The notes beneath the pieces were generated by a model. That model saw only the letters and a list, made by a program, of their open reading frames with translations, did not search any database and was not told the DNA's origin. Source: Agromyces mediolanus (GTDB taxonomy: Bacteria > Actinomycetota > Actinomycetes > Actinomycetales > Microbacteriaceae). Taken from it: a DNA stretch of 64,000 nucleotides. The stretch spans positions 62,001 through 126,000 of the forward strand of contig NZ_JAMBNX010000008.1 in NCBI RefSeq assembly GCF_023715325.1, written 5' to 3'. Position numbers and translations under genes: made by a program. Below are positions 27,718-37,600 of the stretch, one piece after another; position 1 is the first letter of the stretch; each line of letters begins with the position of its first letter.

Positions 27718-28170
27718 TCAGGTCCGGCTGATGCAGAGCAAGACCCGGATGGCCGCCCGGCGCCCCCGGGCACCGGCGCGCGGCGCGCGACCGCACCGTC
27801 TCGCCGCCAGCGGTTCGAGCCGCCGCCCCCGGGCCGGAGCCCCGAGCATCAGGCCGAGCAGCAGCGCCGATCCGCAGGCCGCGGCCGACGCATCCTCGCC
27901 CCCCGGACAGGCGGGGCACTGGGGCGCGGCCTCGAACGCCGGCACCCCGACACGATCGTCGAGCGAACGCTGATGCCGCTCGGCGACGGGCTCGATCGCG
28001 GTCGCCTGCGGCGCCGTGGGCACCGGGCGGCCAGCCCCCGGAGCACTGAGCACGTGCATCGCGAGGAGGCCGAAGAGGACCGGCAGCAGGAGCACCGCGG
28101 CGCCGAGCCGGGCGGAGGATCGATCCGGCCTCCCTCGCGATCGCGAGCGATGCGACCGAGACCACCACAC
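27718..28170 (-). CDS. DUF6153-like small membrane protein
   Basis: The 150-aa protein has an N-terminal basic segment, a hydrophobic helix VLLLPVLFGLLAMHVLS with a His inside it, a CPACPGG motif near residue 92, a second hydrophobic stretch and a Cys near the C terminus. This layout resembles DUF6153 proteins, which often sit next to copper genes. Together with cueP it suggests a copper-response operon. The GTG start has TAGACT 6 nt upstream. Confidence 0.65.
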   Translation of the reverse strand: MWWSRSHRSRSRGRPDRSSARLGAAVLLLPVLFGLLAMHVLSAPGAGRPVPTAPQATAIEPVAERHQRSLDDRVGVPAFEAAPQCPACPGGEDASAAACGSALLLGLMLGAPARGRRLEPLAARRCGRAPRAGARGRRAAIRVLLCISRT

Positions 28171-28176
28171 CCGTCC

Positions 28177-28182
28177 AGTCTA
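28177..28182 (-). promoter_or_regulatory. -10 element TAGACT, leaderless
   Basis: On the minus strand TAGACT is 6 nt before the GTG at 28170; probably drives the DUF6153-cueP pair. Confidence 0.45.
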
Positions 28183-28322
28183 CGAGGCGATGGCCGCCCT
28201 CGAGTCGGCACCTGCCGCGGGCTGCGGCCGACGCGGCACGGCCGTCACCGACTCGCCGCGAGCGCGTCGGAGCCGATAGCGTCGGAACGCGCGTCCGAGA
28301 GCGCACGGTGAGGAGCACGGCG

Positions 28323-29648
28323 ATGGAGCGGTTCGACACGATCGTGGTCGGCGCCGGGGTGTCGGGGCTGACCGCAGCTCGGCTCCTCGCCCGCGCGGGC
28401 CGCAGGGTCGTGGTGCTCGAGGCTCGGGACCGCGTCGGCGGACGGGTGTGGACCGAGCGCAGCGATGGGGTGAGCACCGACCTCGGCGCCTCCTGGATCC
28501 ACGGGGTGGACGGGAGCGCCGTCGCCGCGGCGGCCGACGCCTTCGGCATGCGCGCCATGGAGTTCACGGTCGGCGGCTATCAGGCCGACAGCCGGCCCAT
28601 CGCGTACTTCGGGCCGGACGGGCGGCGACTCGACGGTGCTGCGACCCGCGCGTTCGCTGCGGACCTCCGGGCGGTGGATGCCTCGCTGCTCGGGACGATC
28701 GCCGAGTCCGATCCGGATGCCTCGTATCGCGACGTCACCGAGCGCGCGATCGCCGAGCAGGGCTGGGACGCCGACCGTGCCCAGCGGGTCCGCGAGTTCC
28801 TGGAGCACCGCAGCGAGGAGCAGTACGGCGCCTGGATCGGCGACCTCGCGGCGCACGGCCTCGACGACGACGCGATCGACGGCGACGAGGTCGTCTTCCC
28901 CGACGGGTACGACGTGCTGCCGACCCGTCTCGCGGGCGGGCTCGACGTGCGACTCGAGCACGTGGTCTCGCGCGTCGAGTGGTCAGGCGACGGCGTCGTC
29001 GTGATCGCCGGCGACGCGGGCTTCGCGGCAGACACCGCGATCGTGACCGTGCCGGTCGGAGTTCTGAAGTCGGCCGGGTTCCAGATCGAGCCTCCGCTGC
29101 CCGAGCCCGTCGCGGGCGCACTCGACCGGCTGGAGATGAACGCCTTCGAGAAGGTGTTCCTCAGCTTCCCGACGAAGTTCTGGGACGACGACGTCTACGC
29201 GATCCGGCAGCAGGGGCCCGAGAGCCGGTGGTGGCATTCGTGGTACGACCTCACCGCATTGCACGGCGTTCCGACGCTGCTGACCTTCGCGGCTGGGCCG
29301 GCCGCCGAGGCGACTCGGCGCTGGACCGACGAGCAGCTCGTGGAGTCCGTGCTCGCGCAGCTTCGCCGTCTCTACGGCGAGCGCGCCATCCCACCAGTGC
29401 GCCTGCACCGAACGGCGTGGCAGGATGACCCCTTCGCCCGCGGTTCCTACGCATACATGACGGTCGGCTCGACGACCGCGGACCACGACGAGCTCGCCAC
29501 CCCGATCGCCGGTGTCCTTCACCTCGCCGGCGAGGCGACGTGGACGGACGACCCGGCCACGGTCGCGGCGGCGATGCACTCCGGACACCGCGCCGCCGAA
29601 CGCGTCCTCGGGCGGTCGGTCCCCATCTCCGACACCTGGGCCGACTGA
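28323..29648 (+). CDS. Flavin-containing amine oxidase / FAD-dependent oxidoreductase
   Basis: The 441-aa enzyme has an N-terminal Rossmann FAD motif (VVGAGVSGLTAARLLARAG, then VLEARDRVGGR), ASWIHG near residue 58, NAFEKVFLSFPTKFW, and the C-terminal FAD segment LHLAGEATWTDDPATVAAAMHSG. This matches monoamine/polyamine oxidases. The substrate is not determined. ATG 28323 is chosen over GTG 28308 because GAGGAG lies 7 nt upstream. Confidence 0.87.
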   Translation: MERFDTIVVGAGVSGLTAARLLARAGRRVVVLEARDRVGGRVWTERSDGVSTDLGASWIHGVDGSAVAAAADAFGMRAMEFTVGGYQADSRPIAYFGPDGRRLDGAATRAFAADLRAVDASLLGTIAESDPDASYRDVTERAIAEQGWDADRAQRVREFLEHRSEEQYGAWIGDLAAHGLDDDAIDGDEVVFPDGYDVLPTRLAGGLDVRLEHVVSRVEWSGDGVVVIAGDAGFAADTAIVTVPVGVLKSAGFQIEPPLPEPVAGALDRLEMNAFEKVFLSFPTKFWDDDVYAIRQQGPESRWWHSWYDLTALHGVPTLLTFAAGPAAEATRRWTDEQLVESVLAQLRRLYGERAIPPVRLHRTAWQDDPFARGSYAYMTVGSTTADHDELATPIAGVLHLAGEATWTDDPATVAAAMHSGHRAAERVLGRSVPISDTWAD

Positions 29649-29787
29649 GCGACGACCACCGCTCGCTCCAGGCGGCCGTCCGGTCGAGCTCGAGCACGGC
29701 GACGGCGTGTCGACCGCCGAGATCCTCGCCTCGCGCACGGGCTGCTCGAACATCCGCTCCGCGTCGTCGCCAGCGGCGCCGCGCGGC

Positions 29788-30219
29788 TCAGCGCTCGTCG
29801 CTGTCGAAGGCCTCCCGAGCGTCGAGAATGGCCCGATGGTGGCCCGCAGCCCACGCGGCGAGCGCGATCGCGGGTTCGGAGAGGGAACGCCCGAGCGGGG
29901 TGACGGCGTACTCGACGCGCGGTGGGATCTCGGCGTAGCTCGTGCGCGACACGAGCCCGTCGCGCTGCAGGCTGCGGAGGGTCTGGGTGAGCATCCGGTG
30001 CGAGATGCCGTCGACGCGGCGCTGGATCTCGGTGAACCGGAGCGGGCCGTCGTGGAGGAGGCCGATCACGAGCAGGCTCCACTTGTCTCCGACACGGGCG
30101 AGGATCTCGCGGATGACCCGGCTCGCCGGGTGGTCGGTGCTGCACGAGGCGGCCCCCTCGCCGTCGGGCTGGAGCGGCGGCAGGCGCAGGGTCGTGGGAT
30201 CGTGCCGATCGGTCGTCAT
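29788..30219 (-). CDS. HxlR-family transcriptional regulator (1)
   Basis: The 143-aa winged-helix regulator has the HxlR pattern ILARVGDKWSLLVIGLLHDGPLRFTEIQRR, then ISHRMLTQTLRSLQRDGLV and TPLGRSL. Cys in AASC near residue 26 could make it thiol-responsive; this is inference. ATG 30219 follows GGAGGA. It is divergent from the DoxX/MFS/reductase set and likely represses it through the repeats at 30298-30332. Confidence 0.88.
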   Translation of the reverse strand: MTTDRHDPTTLRLPPLQPDGEGAASCSTDHPASRVIREILARVGDKWSLLVIGLLHDGPLRFTEIQRRVDGISHRMLTQTLRSLQRDGLVSRTSYAEIPPRVEYAVTPLGRSLSEPAIALAAWAAGHHRAILDAREAFDSDER

Positions 30220-30297
30220 GCGCAGCTCCTCCCGGAATTCCCGATACGCACCCCGAGGTGCGTGACGCACCAGGAAGTGCCGGGACTCCGAGGACTA

Positions 30298-30332
30298 CAG
30301 TAACAGATCGTGCGTTACTGACGCACAGTAAC
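30298..30332. promoter_or_regulatory. HxlR-type operator cluster (three CAGTAAC half-sites)
   Basis: CAGTAAC (30298-30304) pairs with GTTACTG (30314-30320) as a perfect 7-bp inverted repeat, followed by a third direct copy CAGTAAC (30326-30332). It lies between the HxlR gene and the DoxX gene start at 30350. Confidence 0.65.
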
Positions 30333-30349
30333 TAATAGGAGATCCCTGC

Positions 30350-30709
30350 ATGATCATCGCACTCTGGGTCGTCACCGGCCTGCTCGCCGCGCTCTTCGCC
30401 ATGGCCGGATCCATGAAGGTGGTGACCCCCCGCGAGCGCGTTCACGAGCGGATGGCCTGGGTCGAGGAGGTCACCGCACCGCAGCTGAAGACCATCGGCG
30501 CGCTCGAGGTGCTCGGGGCGATCGGCATGATCCTCCCGGCCGCGACCGGCATCGCGCCGTGGCTCACGCCCGTCGCCGCCTTCGGGCTCGCGATCATGAT
30601 GGCGGTCGCGGTGCGACTCCACGCGCGCCGCCGGGAGCCGGTCATGCCGAGCCTCCCCCTCGGCATCGCCGCCCTCGTGGTCGGCATCGGATGGCTGGTC
30701 TTCGGATGA
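30350..30709 (+). CDS. DoxX-family membrane protein
   Basis: The 119-aa protein has four hydrophobic segments, typical of the DoxX family (AGSMKVVTPRERVHERMAWVEE near the N terminus). Members are linked with thiol and oxidative stress in actinobacteria. AGGAG lies upstream of the ATG. Its stop overlaps the MFS start (ATGA). Confidence 0.85.
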   Translation: MIIALWVVTGLLAALFAMAGSMKVVTPRERVHERMAWVEEVTAPQLKTIGALEVLGAIGMILPAATGIAPWLTPVAAFGLAIMMAVAVRLHARRREPVMPSLPLGIAALVVGIGWLVFG

Positions 30710-32157
30710 GCGCGACCGACGCACTCGAAGGGACCGATCCCGCCGCTCCCGCCGACCCGAAGCGCCTCCGCGTCATCTGGCTGATGCTCGGCGCCGCCTT
30801 CGTCGTGATCCTGAACGAGACCATCATGGGCGTGGCGATCCCCCAGCTCGTGGACGACCTCGGCATCACGATCTCCGCGGCGCAATGGCTGACCACCGCG
30901 TTCATGCTGACGATGGCCGTGATCATCCCGATCACCGGCTTCCTGATCCAACGCTTCAGCACCCGGCAGATCTTCATCGCGGCGATGAGCCTCTTCTCGC
31001 TCGGCACCCTGGTGTCGGGCGTCGCACCCGGCTTCGAGGTGCTGCTCGCCGGACGCATCGTGCAGGCGAGCGGCACCGCCATGATGATGCCGCTGCTGAT
31101 GACGACGATCCTGACCCTCGTCCCGGCCACCTCGCGCGGCCGCTTCATGGGCCGCATCTCGATCGTGATGTCGGTCGCCCCAGCGCTCGGCCCGACGATC
31201 TCCGGCGCCATCCTGAGCCTCGCCTCGTGGCGCTTCCTGTTCTGGCTCGTCCTGCCGATCGCGATCGTGATGCTGGTCGTCGGCGCGCGCCGGGTCCGGA
31301 ACGTCGGCGAGACTCGGCGAGCGCCGATCGACGTCGCGTCCGTGGTGCTCTCCGCGCTCGGCTTCGGCGGGCTCGTGTACGGCCTGAGCCTCATCGGCAG
31401 CGCCGGCGCCGGCAACGCGACGGGCACGCAGATGTGGGTCGCGCTCGGCGTCGGCACCGTGAGCATCGCGGCATTCGTCGTGCGTCAGCTCGTGCTGCAG
31501 CGTCGCGATGCCGCGCTGCTCGACCTACGGATCTTCCGCTCGCGCACGTTCACGATCGCGATCTCGCTGATGACCCTCATGATGGCCGCGATGTTCGGCA
31601 CGCTCATCCTGCTGCCGATCTACCTCCAGAACGTGCTCCAGCTCGAACCCGTGGTGACGGGGATGCTGATGCTCCCGGGCGGACTGGTGATGGGGCTCGT
31701 CGCACCGACGATCGGGCGGCTCTTCGACCGTTACGGCCCCAGGCCGCTCGTCGTGCCGGGCAGCATCGTCGTGAGCGCCGCGCTCTGGGCCCTCGCGACG
31801 CTCACCCCGCAGACCCCGCCGTGGCTCATCGTCGTCGCGCACGTGCTGCTCTCCACCGGCCTGGCGCTCATGTTCACCCCGCTGTTCACCTCGGCACTCG
31901 GGTCCCTGACGCCGGCGCTGTACTCGTACGGCTCGGCCGCCGTCGGCGCCGTGCAACAGGTCGCCGGGGCCGCGGGCACGGCACTCTTCGTGACCATCCT
32001 GTCGGCGCGGACGGTCGAGCTCAGCTCCGCCGGGGCCGACGCCGTCGCGGCGCAGGCGGGCGGCATCCAGACCGCGTTCCTGATCGGCGCCGCCCTCTCG
32101 CTCCTCGTCATCGTCGGCGCGTTCTTCGTCCGGCGCCCCTCGACCGACCTCACCTGA
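30706..32157 (+). CDS. MFS transporter, DHA2 (14-TM drug:H+ antiporter) family
   Basis: The 483-aa integral membrane protein has about 14 hydrophobic helices. Helix 1 has LNETIMGVAIPQL (DHA2 motif D1-like), loop 2-3 has GFLIQRFSTRQIF (motif A), and helix 5 has APALGPTISGAIL (antiporter motif C). Drug or toxic-compound export is expected; the substrate is not known. The frame extends upstream, but ATG 30706 overlaps the DoxX stop. It is part of the HxlR-controlled operon. Confidence 0.9.
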   Translation: MSATDALEGTDPAAPADPKRLRVIWLMLGAAFVVILNETIMGVAIPQLVDDLGITISAAQWLTTAFMLTMAVIIPITGFLIQRFSTRQIFIAAMSLFSLGTLVSGVAPGFEVLLAGRIVQASGTAMMMPLLMTTILTLVPATSRGRFMGRISIVMSVAPALGPTISGAILSLASWRFLFWLVLPIAIVMLVVGARRVRNVGETRRAPIDVASVVLSALGFGGLVYGLSLIGSAGAGNATGTQMWVALGVGTVSIAAFVVRQLVLQRRDAALLDLRIFRSRTFTIAISLMTLMMAAMFGTLILLPIYLQNVLQLEPVVTGMLMLPGGLVMGLVAPTIGRLFDRYGPRPLVVPGSIVVSAALWALATLTPQTPPWLIVVAHVLLSTGLALMFTPLFTSALGSLTPALYSYGSAAVGAVQQVAGAAGTALFVTILSARTVELSSAGADAVAAQAGGIQTAFLIGAALSLLVIVGAFFVRRPSTDLT

Positions 32158-32178
32158 CGCCACCCGGAAGGAACTCCG

Positions 32179-32772
32179 ATGCCCCCATCCACCGAACGTC
32201 CGCTCGTCCGTCTCATCGTCGGCAGCGTGCGCCCGATCCGCGTCGGCGACCAGCTCGCCGAAGCGATCGCCCCGATCGTGGCCGAGGCGGCCGATGCCCG
32301 CGTCGAACTCGTCGACCTCGCCGAGCTCGACCTCCCGCTCCTCGACGAGCCGCGCATGCCCGCGTTGGGCGACTACCAGCGCGAGCACACGAAGGCCTGG
32401 AGCCGGATCGTCGCCGAGAGCGACGCCGTCGTCTTCGTCACGCCGCAGTACAACGGCGGCTACCCGGCGGCGCTGAAGAACGCGATCGACTTCCTCTTCC
32501 ACGAGTGGCGTGGCAAGCCCGCCCTGATCGTGAGCTACGGCGGGCACGGCGGAGGTCTCTCCGGCGCGCAGCTGCGCGGTGTGCTCGAGTTCATCGGGCT
32601 CGAACTGGCCGGGCAGAACGTCGAGCTGACGCTGCCCCGGGACGGCTACGACGAAGGCGGCCGCTTGCGCGACGCGGCCGCGATCGTCGCATCGCACGAG
32701 GAGCCGCTGCGTGCGGCAGCCGCGACGCTCCGGCGAGTCATCCGCTCGACCGCGCCGGCCCCCGCCGCGTGA
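32179..32772 (+). CDS. NAD(P)H-dependent FMN reductase (flavodoxin-like)
   Basis: The 197-aa protein matches the NADPH-dependent FMN reductase family: IVGSVRPIRVGDQLA (phosphate-binding start), TPQYNGGYPAALKNAIDFL and VSYGGHGGG. Such enzymes reduce quinones, azo dyes or flavin. It is 21 bp downstream of the MFS gene with GGAAGGA upstream of its ATG, so it probably belongs to the same operon. Confidence 0.87.
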   Translation: MPPSTERPLVRLIVGSVRPIRVGDQLAEAIAPIVAEAADARVELVDLAELDLPLLDEPRMPALGDYQREHTKAWSRIVAESDAVVFVTPQYNGGYPAALKNAIDFLFHEWRGKPALIVSYGGHGGGLSGAQLRGVLEFIGLELAGQNVELTLPRDGYDEGGRLRDAAAIVASHEEPLRAAAATLRRVIRSTAPAPAA

Positions 32773-32903
32773 GCCGGCGGCCGGTGCGCACTGTAGCATC
32801 CTCGGCCCGCATCGGCCACCCCCTCGCCTCCGCCGACCGTCCATCGCAGAGTGGAATGGTCCCCCAGCGGGACTCTGACCATCACCGACGAAAGGACGGA
32901 CGG

Positions 32904-33452
32904 ATGACGCACCTCAGCGGACAGCGCGTGGCCTTCCTCGCCACCGACGGATTCGAGGACAGCGAGCTCACGAGCCCGTGGGAAGCGGTGACCGACGCCG
33001 GGGCGACCGCCACGATGATCGCGCCGGACGCCTCGGAGATCACCGGGAAGAAGGGCCACGTCCAGCGCGTGGACCTGCAGGCCGCCGCGGCGAGCGCCGA
33101 CGACTTCGACGCACTCGTGCTGCCCGGCGGCGTCGTGAACGCCGACCATCTGCGGCTCGACCGGGACTCGATCGGCTTCGCTCGGGCCTTCTTCGAGCAG
33201 CACAAGCCGGTCGGGGTGATCTGCCACGGCGCCTGGATCCTCATCGAGGCCGGTGTCGTCGACGGCCGTACGATCACGAGCTACCCGAGCCTCGCGACCG
33301 ACCTGCGCAACGCCGGCGCGAACTGGGTCGACGAGGAGGTCGTCGTCGATCAGGGCCTCGTGTCGAGCCGTACGCCGGACGACCTGCCCGCCTTCAACGC
33401 GAAGGTCGTGGAGGAGATCGGCGAGGGCACCCACGCCGGCCAGACGGCCTGA
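32904..33452 (+). CDS. DJ-1/PfpI-family protein (type 1 glutamine amidotransferase-like)
   Basis: The 182-aa protein has FLATDGFEDSEL at its N terminus (conserved Glu) and the nucleophile elbow VICHGAWILIEAG with Cys-His, the PfpI/YraA pattern. These proteins deglycate or degrade damaged proteins or respond to electrophile stress. ATG 32904 follows AAAGGA. It has a possible separate promoter (TAGCAT near 32794). Confidence 0.88.
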   Translation: MTHLSGQRVAFLATDGFEDSELTSPWEAVTDAGATATMIAPDASEITGKKGHVQRVDLQAAAASADDFDALVLPGGVVNADHLRLDRDSIGFARAFFEQHKPVGVICHGAWILIEAGVVDGRTITSYPSLATDLRNAGANWVDEEVVVDQGLVSSRTPDDLPAFNAKVVEEIGEGTHAGQTA

Positions 33453-33463
33453 TCGCGGACACG

Positions 33464-33498
33464 AACGCCCCGGGAGATCCTGGATCTGCCGGGGCGTT
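33464..33498. terminator. Bidirectional terminator
   Basis: A 10-bp stem AACGCCCCGG / CCGGGGCGTT (33464-33473 with 33489-33498) with an inner AGATC/GATCT stem lies between convergent genes. Confidence 0.85.
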
Positions 33499-33528
33499 CG
33501 CCGTCGGAGACGGCTCCCTCGCCGCACG

Positions 33529-34011
33529 TCAGCGGTAGAACCCCTCGCGCAGGTTGATCCCGTGCTCCACCCAGGCCTTCAGGGCGGACAGCATGCCCGT
33601 CCACCCCTCGCAGTTGCCGAACGCGTGCTTCGCGCCGCCCTCCGTGAGCTTCCAGGCCGACTCCGTGATCGTCACGAGTGTGCGGGCGTCGTCGTCGAGG
33701 GGCTCGAACTCGAAAGTGGTGCGGGTCGCGGTGGCGTCGCCGTCGGCCGTGCCCGGCGCGGCATCCCACTCGATCACGATGCGCCGCGGGGGCTCGGCCT
33801 CGACGACGCGCACGGGGAATCGGCCCGGGAAGTCTGCGAAGTCCCAGCTGACCTCCTCGCCGGCATCGAGCCGGCCGCGAGCGCCGCCGGTCGTGAAGTA
33901 CTGGGAGAGCTGCGCGGGGTCGGCGACCGCTTCGTAGACGTCGGCGCACGGTCGTGCGACCCGGCCGGAGACGGTGAAGGCGAGTCGTTGCAGGGCAGCA
34001 TCCTCATTCAT
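33529..34011 (-). CDS. SRPBCC / AHSA1-like domain protein
   Basis: The 160-aa protein is of the START-like AHSA1 family: VSGRVARPCADVYEAVADPAQL, then YFTTGGARGRLDAGEEVSWDFADFPG, and a C-terminal helix GWTGMLSALKAWVEHG. Proteins of this type, paired with an ArsR regulator, are common in actinobacteria; their ligand is unknown. It is divergent from the ArsR gene with only 16 bp between. Confidence 0.85.
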   Translation of the reverse strand: MNEDAALQRLAFTVSGRVARPCADVYEAVADPAQLSQYFTTGGARGRLDAGEEVSWDFADFPGRFPVRVVEAEPPRRIVIEWDAAPGTADGDATATRTTFEFEPLDDDARTLVTITESAWKLTEGGAKHAFGNCEGWTGMLSALKAWVEHGINLREGFYR

Positions 34012-34015
34012 GTTG

Positions 34016-34021
34016 TATTTT
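34016..34021 (+). promoter_or_regulatory. -10 element TATTTT of leaderless arsR
   Basis: TATTTT is 6 nt before the ATG at 34028, in the 16-bp AT-rich gap between divergent genes. Confidence 0.45.
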
Positions 34022-34027
34022 TATCAC

Positions 34028-34387
34028 ATGATGCAGGATGCCGGAAGCGCCGTGGATGGCGACGACGCCGTGTTCAAGGCACTCGCGGCGCCGATCCGGC
34101 GGCGGATGCTCGACGCACTGCGCGAGGCGCCCCTCACGACCGGCGCGCTGTGCGCTCGCTTCCCGGAGCTCGACCGCACCACGGTGCTGCAGCATCTGCG
34201 CGTCCTCGAGGAGGCCGAGCTCGTCACCGGCCGCCGGATCGGACGGGAGCGCCATCTCGCACTGGCCCCCCTGCCGATCAAGCGCATCCACGACCGCTGG
34301 ATCAGCGACTACATGCAGGCGGCGGTCGAACTCCTCGACCGCCTCCAGCTGCCGGACGCCGGCATGAACGGACGCCCGCACGCCTGA
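34028..34387 (+). CDS. ArsR-family transcriptional regulator
   Basis: The 119-aa winged-helix protein has ALAAPIRRRMLDALREAPLT, TTVLQHLRVLEEAELVTGRRIG and RHLALAPLPI. No metal-binding Cys pairs are seen. Divergence from the AHSA1 gene suggests local autoregulation. ATG 34028 is preferred because of the leaderless geometry; 34031 is the neighbour. The longer frame from 33974 would overlap the AHSA1 gene. Confidence 0.85.
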   Translation: MMQDAGSAVDGDDAVFKALAAPIRRRMLDALREAPLTTGALCARFPELDRTTVLQHLRVLEEAELVTGRRIGRERHLALAPLPIKRIHDRWISDYMQAAVELLDRLQLPDAGMNGRPHA

Positions 34388-34655
34388 CCCCGCGTCGGGA
34401 ACGGGCGCGCACGGCGCAGCCGCGGCGAGAATTCAGCATTCCAGGGATCCCAAGGGAAGACACTCCCGCAGAGGTCACCCGAATCGGTGAACCCTGACGC
34501 GGGGGCTCCATGCCCAAGCGCCCGCAGAATGCGTTGACACACCGGGGAACACACCGAAAGTGCACGACGCGCGGCAGGCAAGTAGGATGGCGAACCATTG
34601 GCATCCCGTCACGCATGCAACCGGCAGGCAGGCCATCACGTTGGGAGACGCGCAC

Positions 34656-37600
34656 ATGAAGAAGCCCGCACGACGAGAGCGGCGGCGCATGGCCGTGACG
34701 ACCGTGCTCGGACTCCTCGCCACTTTGCTCGTCGCCCCGCTCTCGGCGACCTCCGACGCGCTCCCGGCGGTCGCCTCGACGACGTTCGACTGCACCTCCG
34801 TGTACTCCGTGCGCGCGCCGTCCCCCAACAACTACCTGATGGAGGTCGACCCCGACAGCGGCGTCGCGACGAACGTCGGCAAGTTCGACAACAGCGGGAG
34901 CACGACCAACCTCAATGCGCTGGGCTTCACCGGCGACGGACGCCGGGCGATCGCCGCGGGCCAGACCGGCACATATCTCCTCACGATGGACCCCGACGGA
35001 ACTACCACCGCCCTGGTTCGCGGTCTCCCCAACGCCGCCGTCAACATCACCCACGGCGCCGTCAACACCGCCACCAACGTGTACTACTACGGCGGATTCA
35101 GCGGCTCCACCGCCTCCATCTACGGGTACGACCTGGGCGCCGACGAGTACCTCGGCCTCGTCGCGCGCGGCAGCGTACCCGGCGGCAACAATGGCGACTG
35201 GGCGTTCGACAGCACCGGGTACCTCTACGTCATCGCGGGCGCCAACGGCGGCAACACGCTCTCGGTGGTCAAGCAGCAGCTGCCGACCACCTCGCAGCCG
35301 CAGCCGCGCACCATCACGGGCGAGACGCTGACCACGATCAACACCCCGAACAACAACATCAACGGCATCGCCTTCGGCGGTGACGGCTACCTCTACATGG
35401 CGAGCGGCACCACCTGGTACCAGGCGAACCCGAGCACCGGGCAGGTCATCTCGCAGCGGGCGCTCACCGGCGACAACCGGAACGACTCCGGCGATCTCGG
35501 CTCCTGCGCCTCGCCGAACACGATCTCGGTGCGGAAGGCGTTCCCCGAGGGGCGCGTCGACGCCGCCGACCAGGTCACCCTGGAAGTCACGGGCGGCGGC
35601 ATCACCCGCGGCAACCGGGCCACCACCTCGGGCTCGAAGCAGGGCGTCCAGGACGACCCCGCGATGATCGCGGGCCCCGTGATCGGACTCGGCGGCGAGA
35701 CCTACCGAATCGCCGAGAGCGGAGCGGGAGCCGACGAACGCTACGTGCGCAGCTGGCGGTGCGTCGATACGAACTCGAATCGCGAACTCGCGCGGGGAGC
35801 CGGCACCTCCGGCGAGTTCGTGCTGCCATCCGGCTCCGCGGTCGTCTGCACCTTCACGAACGACGCCCAGCGTCCATCGGTCGGCCTGACGAAGACGGCG
35901 GGGACACCGACGGATGTCAACGGGAACGGCATCACCGATGCCGGTGACACGATCGCCTACGAGTTCCGGGTCGAGAACACCGGCAACACGATCCTCACCG
36001 ACCCCACGGTCGACGACCCGAAGCTCGGCGCGGTCACCTGCCCCGCCGTCACGCTCGATCCCGGCGAGTCGGTGAGCTGCACCGCGCCGGTCTACACGAT
36101 CACCGCCGACGACGAGGACGACGGCGCGGCCGACAACACCGCGACCGCGGGCGCGACGCCCCCGAACGGGCTCCCGAAGGTATCCTCGCGACCGTCGTCG
36201 ACCTCGACGCCGGTCGAGCGCGCGGCCCCGGCGCTCGTCATCGAGAAGTCCGCCGAACCGCAGGACGCGGCAAGCTACCAGGAGGGGCAGGAAATCACCT
36301 ACTCCTTCGTCGTCCGCAACACCGGCAACGTCACCGTGACGGACGTCGAAGTCACCGAATCGGACTTCTCCGGAACAGGAACGCTCTCCGCGCTCAGCTG
36401 CCCCGACGACCGGACCCTCGCTCCGAACACCTCGCTCGTGTGCACGGCCACCTACACGCTCACCCAGGCGGACGTCGACGCCGGCCAGGTCACCAACTCG
36501 GCCACCGCGGCGGGCGACGCACCCGACGGCTCCCGGGTCGACTCACCGGAAGACACCGCTCGCGTCCCCGTCGACGCAGACCCGCAGATCGCGCTCGAGA
36601 AGTCGGTCACTCCGAGCGCGCCGGCCGGCCCCGGTGAGACGGTGACGTACGAGTTCGTGATCACCAACACCGGCAACGTGAGCCTCACGGACCCGACGAT
36701 CGACGAGACCGCGTTCGGGGGGACGGGCGCTCCGCCGGTCGTCGACTGCCCGAGCGGAGTCCTGCGCCCTGGTGAGATCGTGATCTGCACGGCCAGCTAT
36801 GTCATCACCGACGCCGACGCGGACGCCGGCGGCTTCGAGAACACCGCGACCGCCTCGGCGACGCCGCCGGCCGGCGCCGACCCCCCGGTCTCCGCTCCGT
36901 CCACCGCGCGGGTGAACATCACGGCGCGTCCCGACCTCGACCTGAGCAAGACGGCCTCACCGGACGTGATCGCGCGGGCGGGTGACACGGTCACCTACTC
37001 GTTCGAGGTCACGAATCGCGGCAACGTCACCATCTCCGACATCGAGGTCGCGGAGGGGTCGTTCTCCGGCACCGGCGAACTGGGCCCCATCGACTGCCCG
37101 GCGACGAGCCTCGCCTCCGGCGAGACGATGACCTGCACCGCCACCTACCAGGTGACCCAGGAGGATGTCGACGCGGGCACGATCTCGAATACCGCGACGG
37201 TCGGGGGAACCTCGCCCACCGGGGATGCCGTGTCCTCGCCGCCATCGACGGCGACCGTCGACGCACCGCCGAACCCGGCGGTCGAACTCGAGAAGCGCGC
37301 CGATCCGACCACTGCCAGCACCGCCGGCGCGACGATCCAGTACGACTTCGTGGTGCGCAACACCGGCAATGTCACCCTCCATGGGCTCGCCATCGACGAG
37401 AACGAGTTCAGCGGCACTGGTCAGCTCAGCGCCATCACCTGCCCGGGCGACACCCTCGCGCCCGGCGCCGAGATGACCTGCCACGCCGACTACCGCCTCA
37501 CTCAGGACGACGTCGACGCCGGCACGGTGACGAACACCGCCACCGCACGCGGAAGCTCGCCCGCCAATGACGAGGCGAGCTCCTCCCCCGCGAACGCGAC

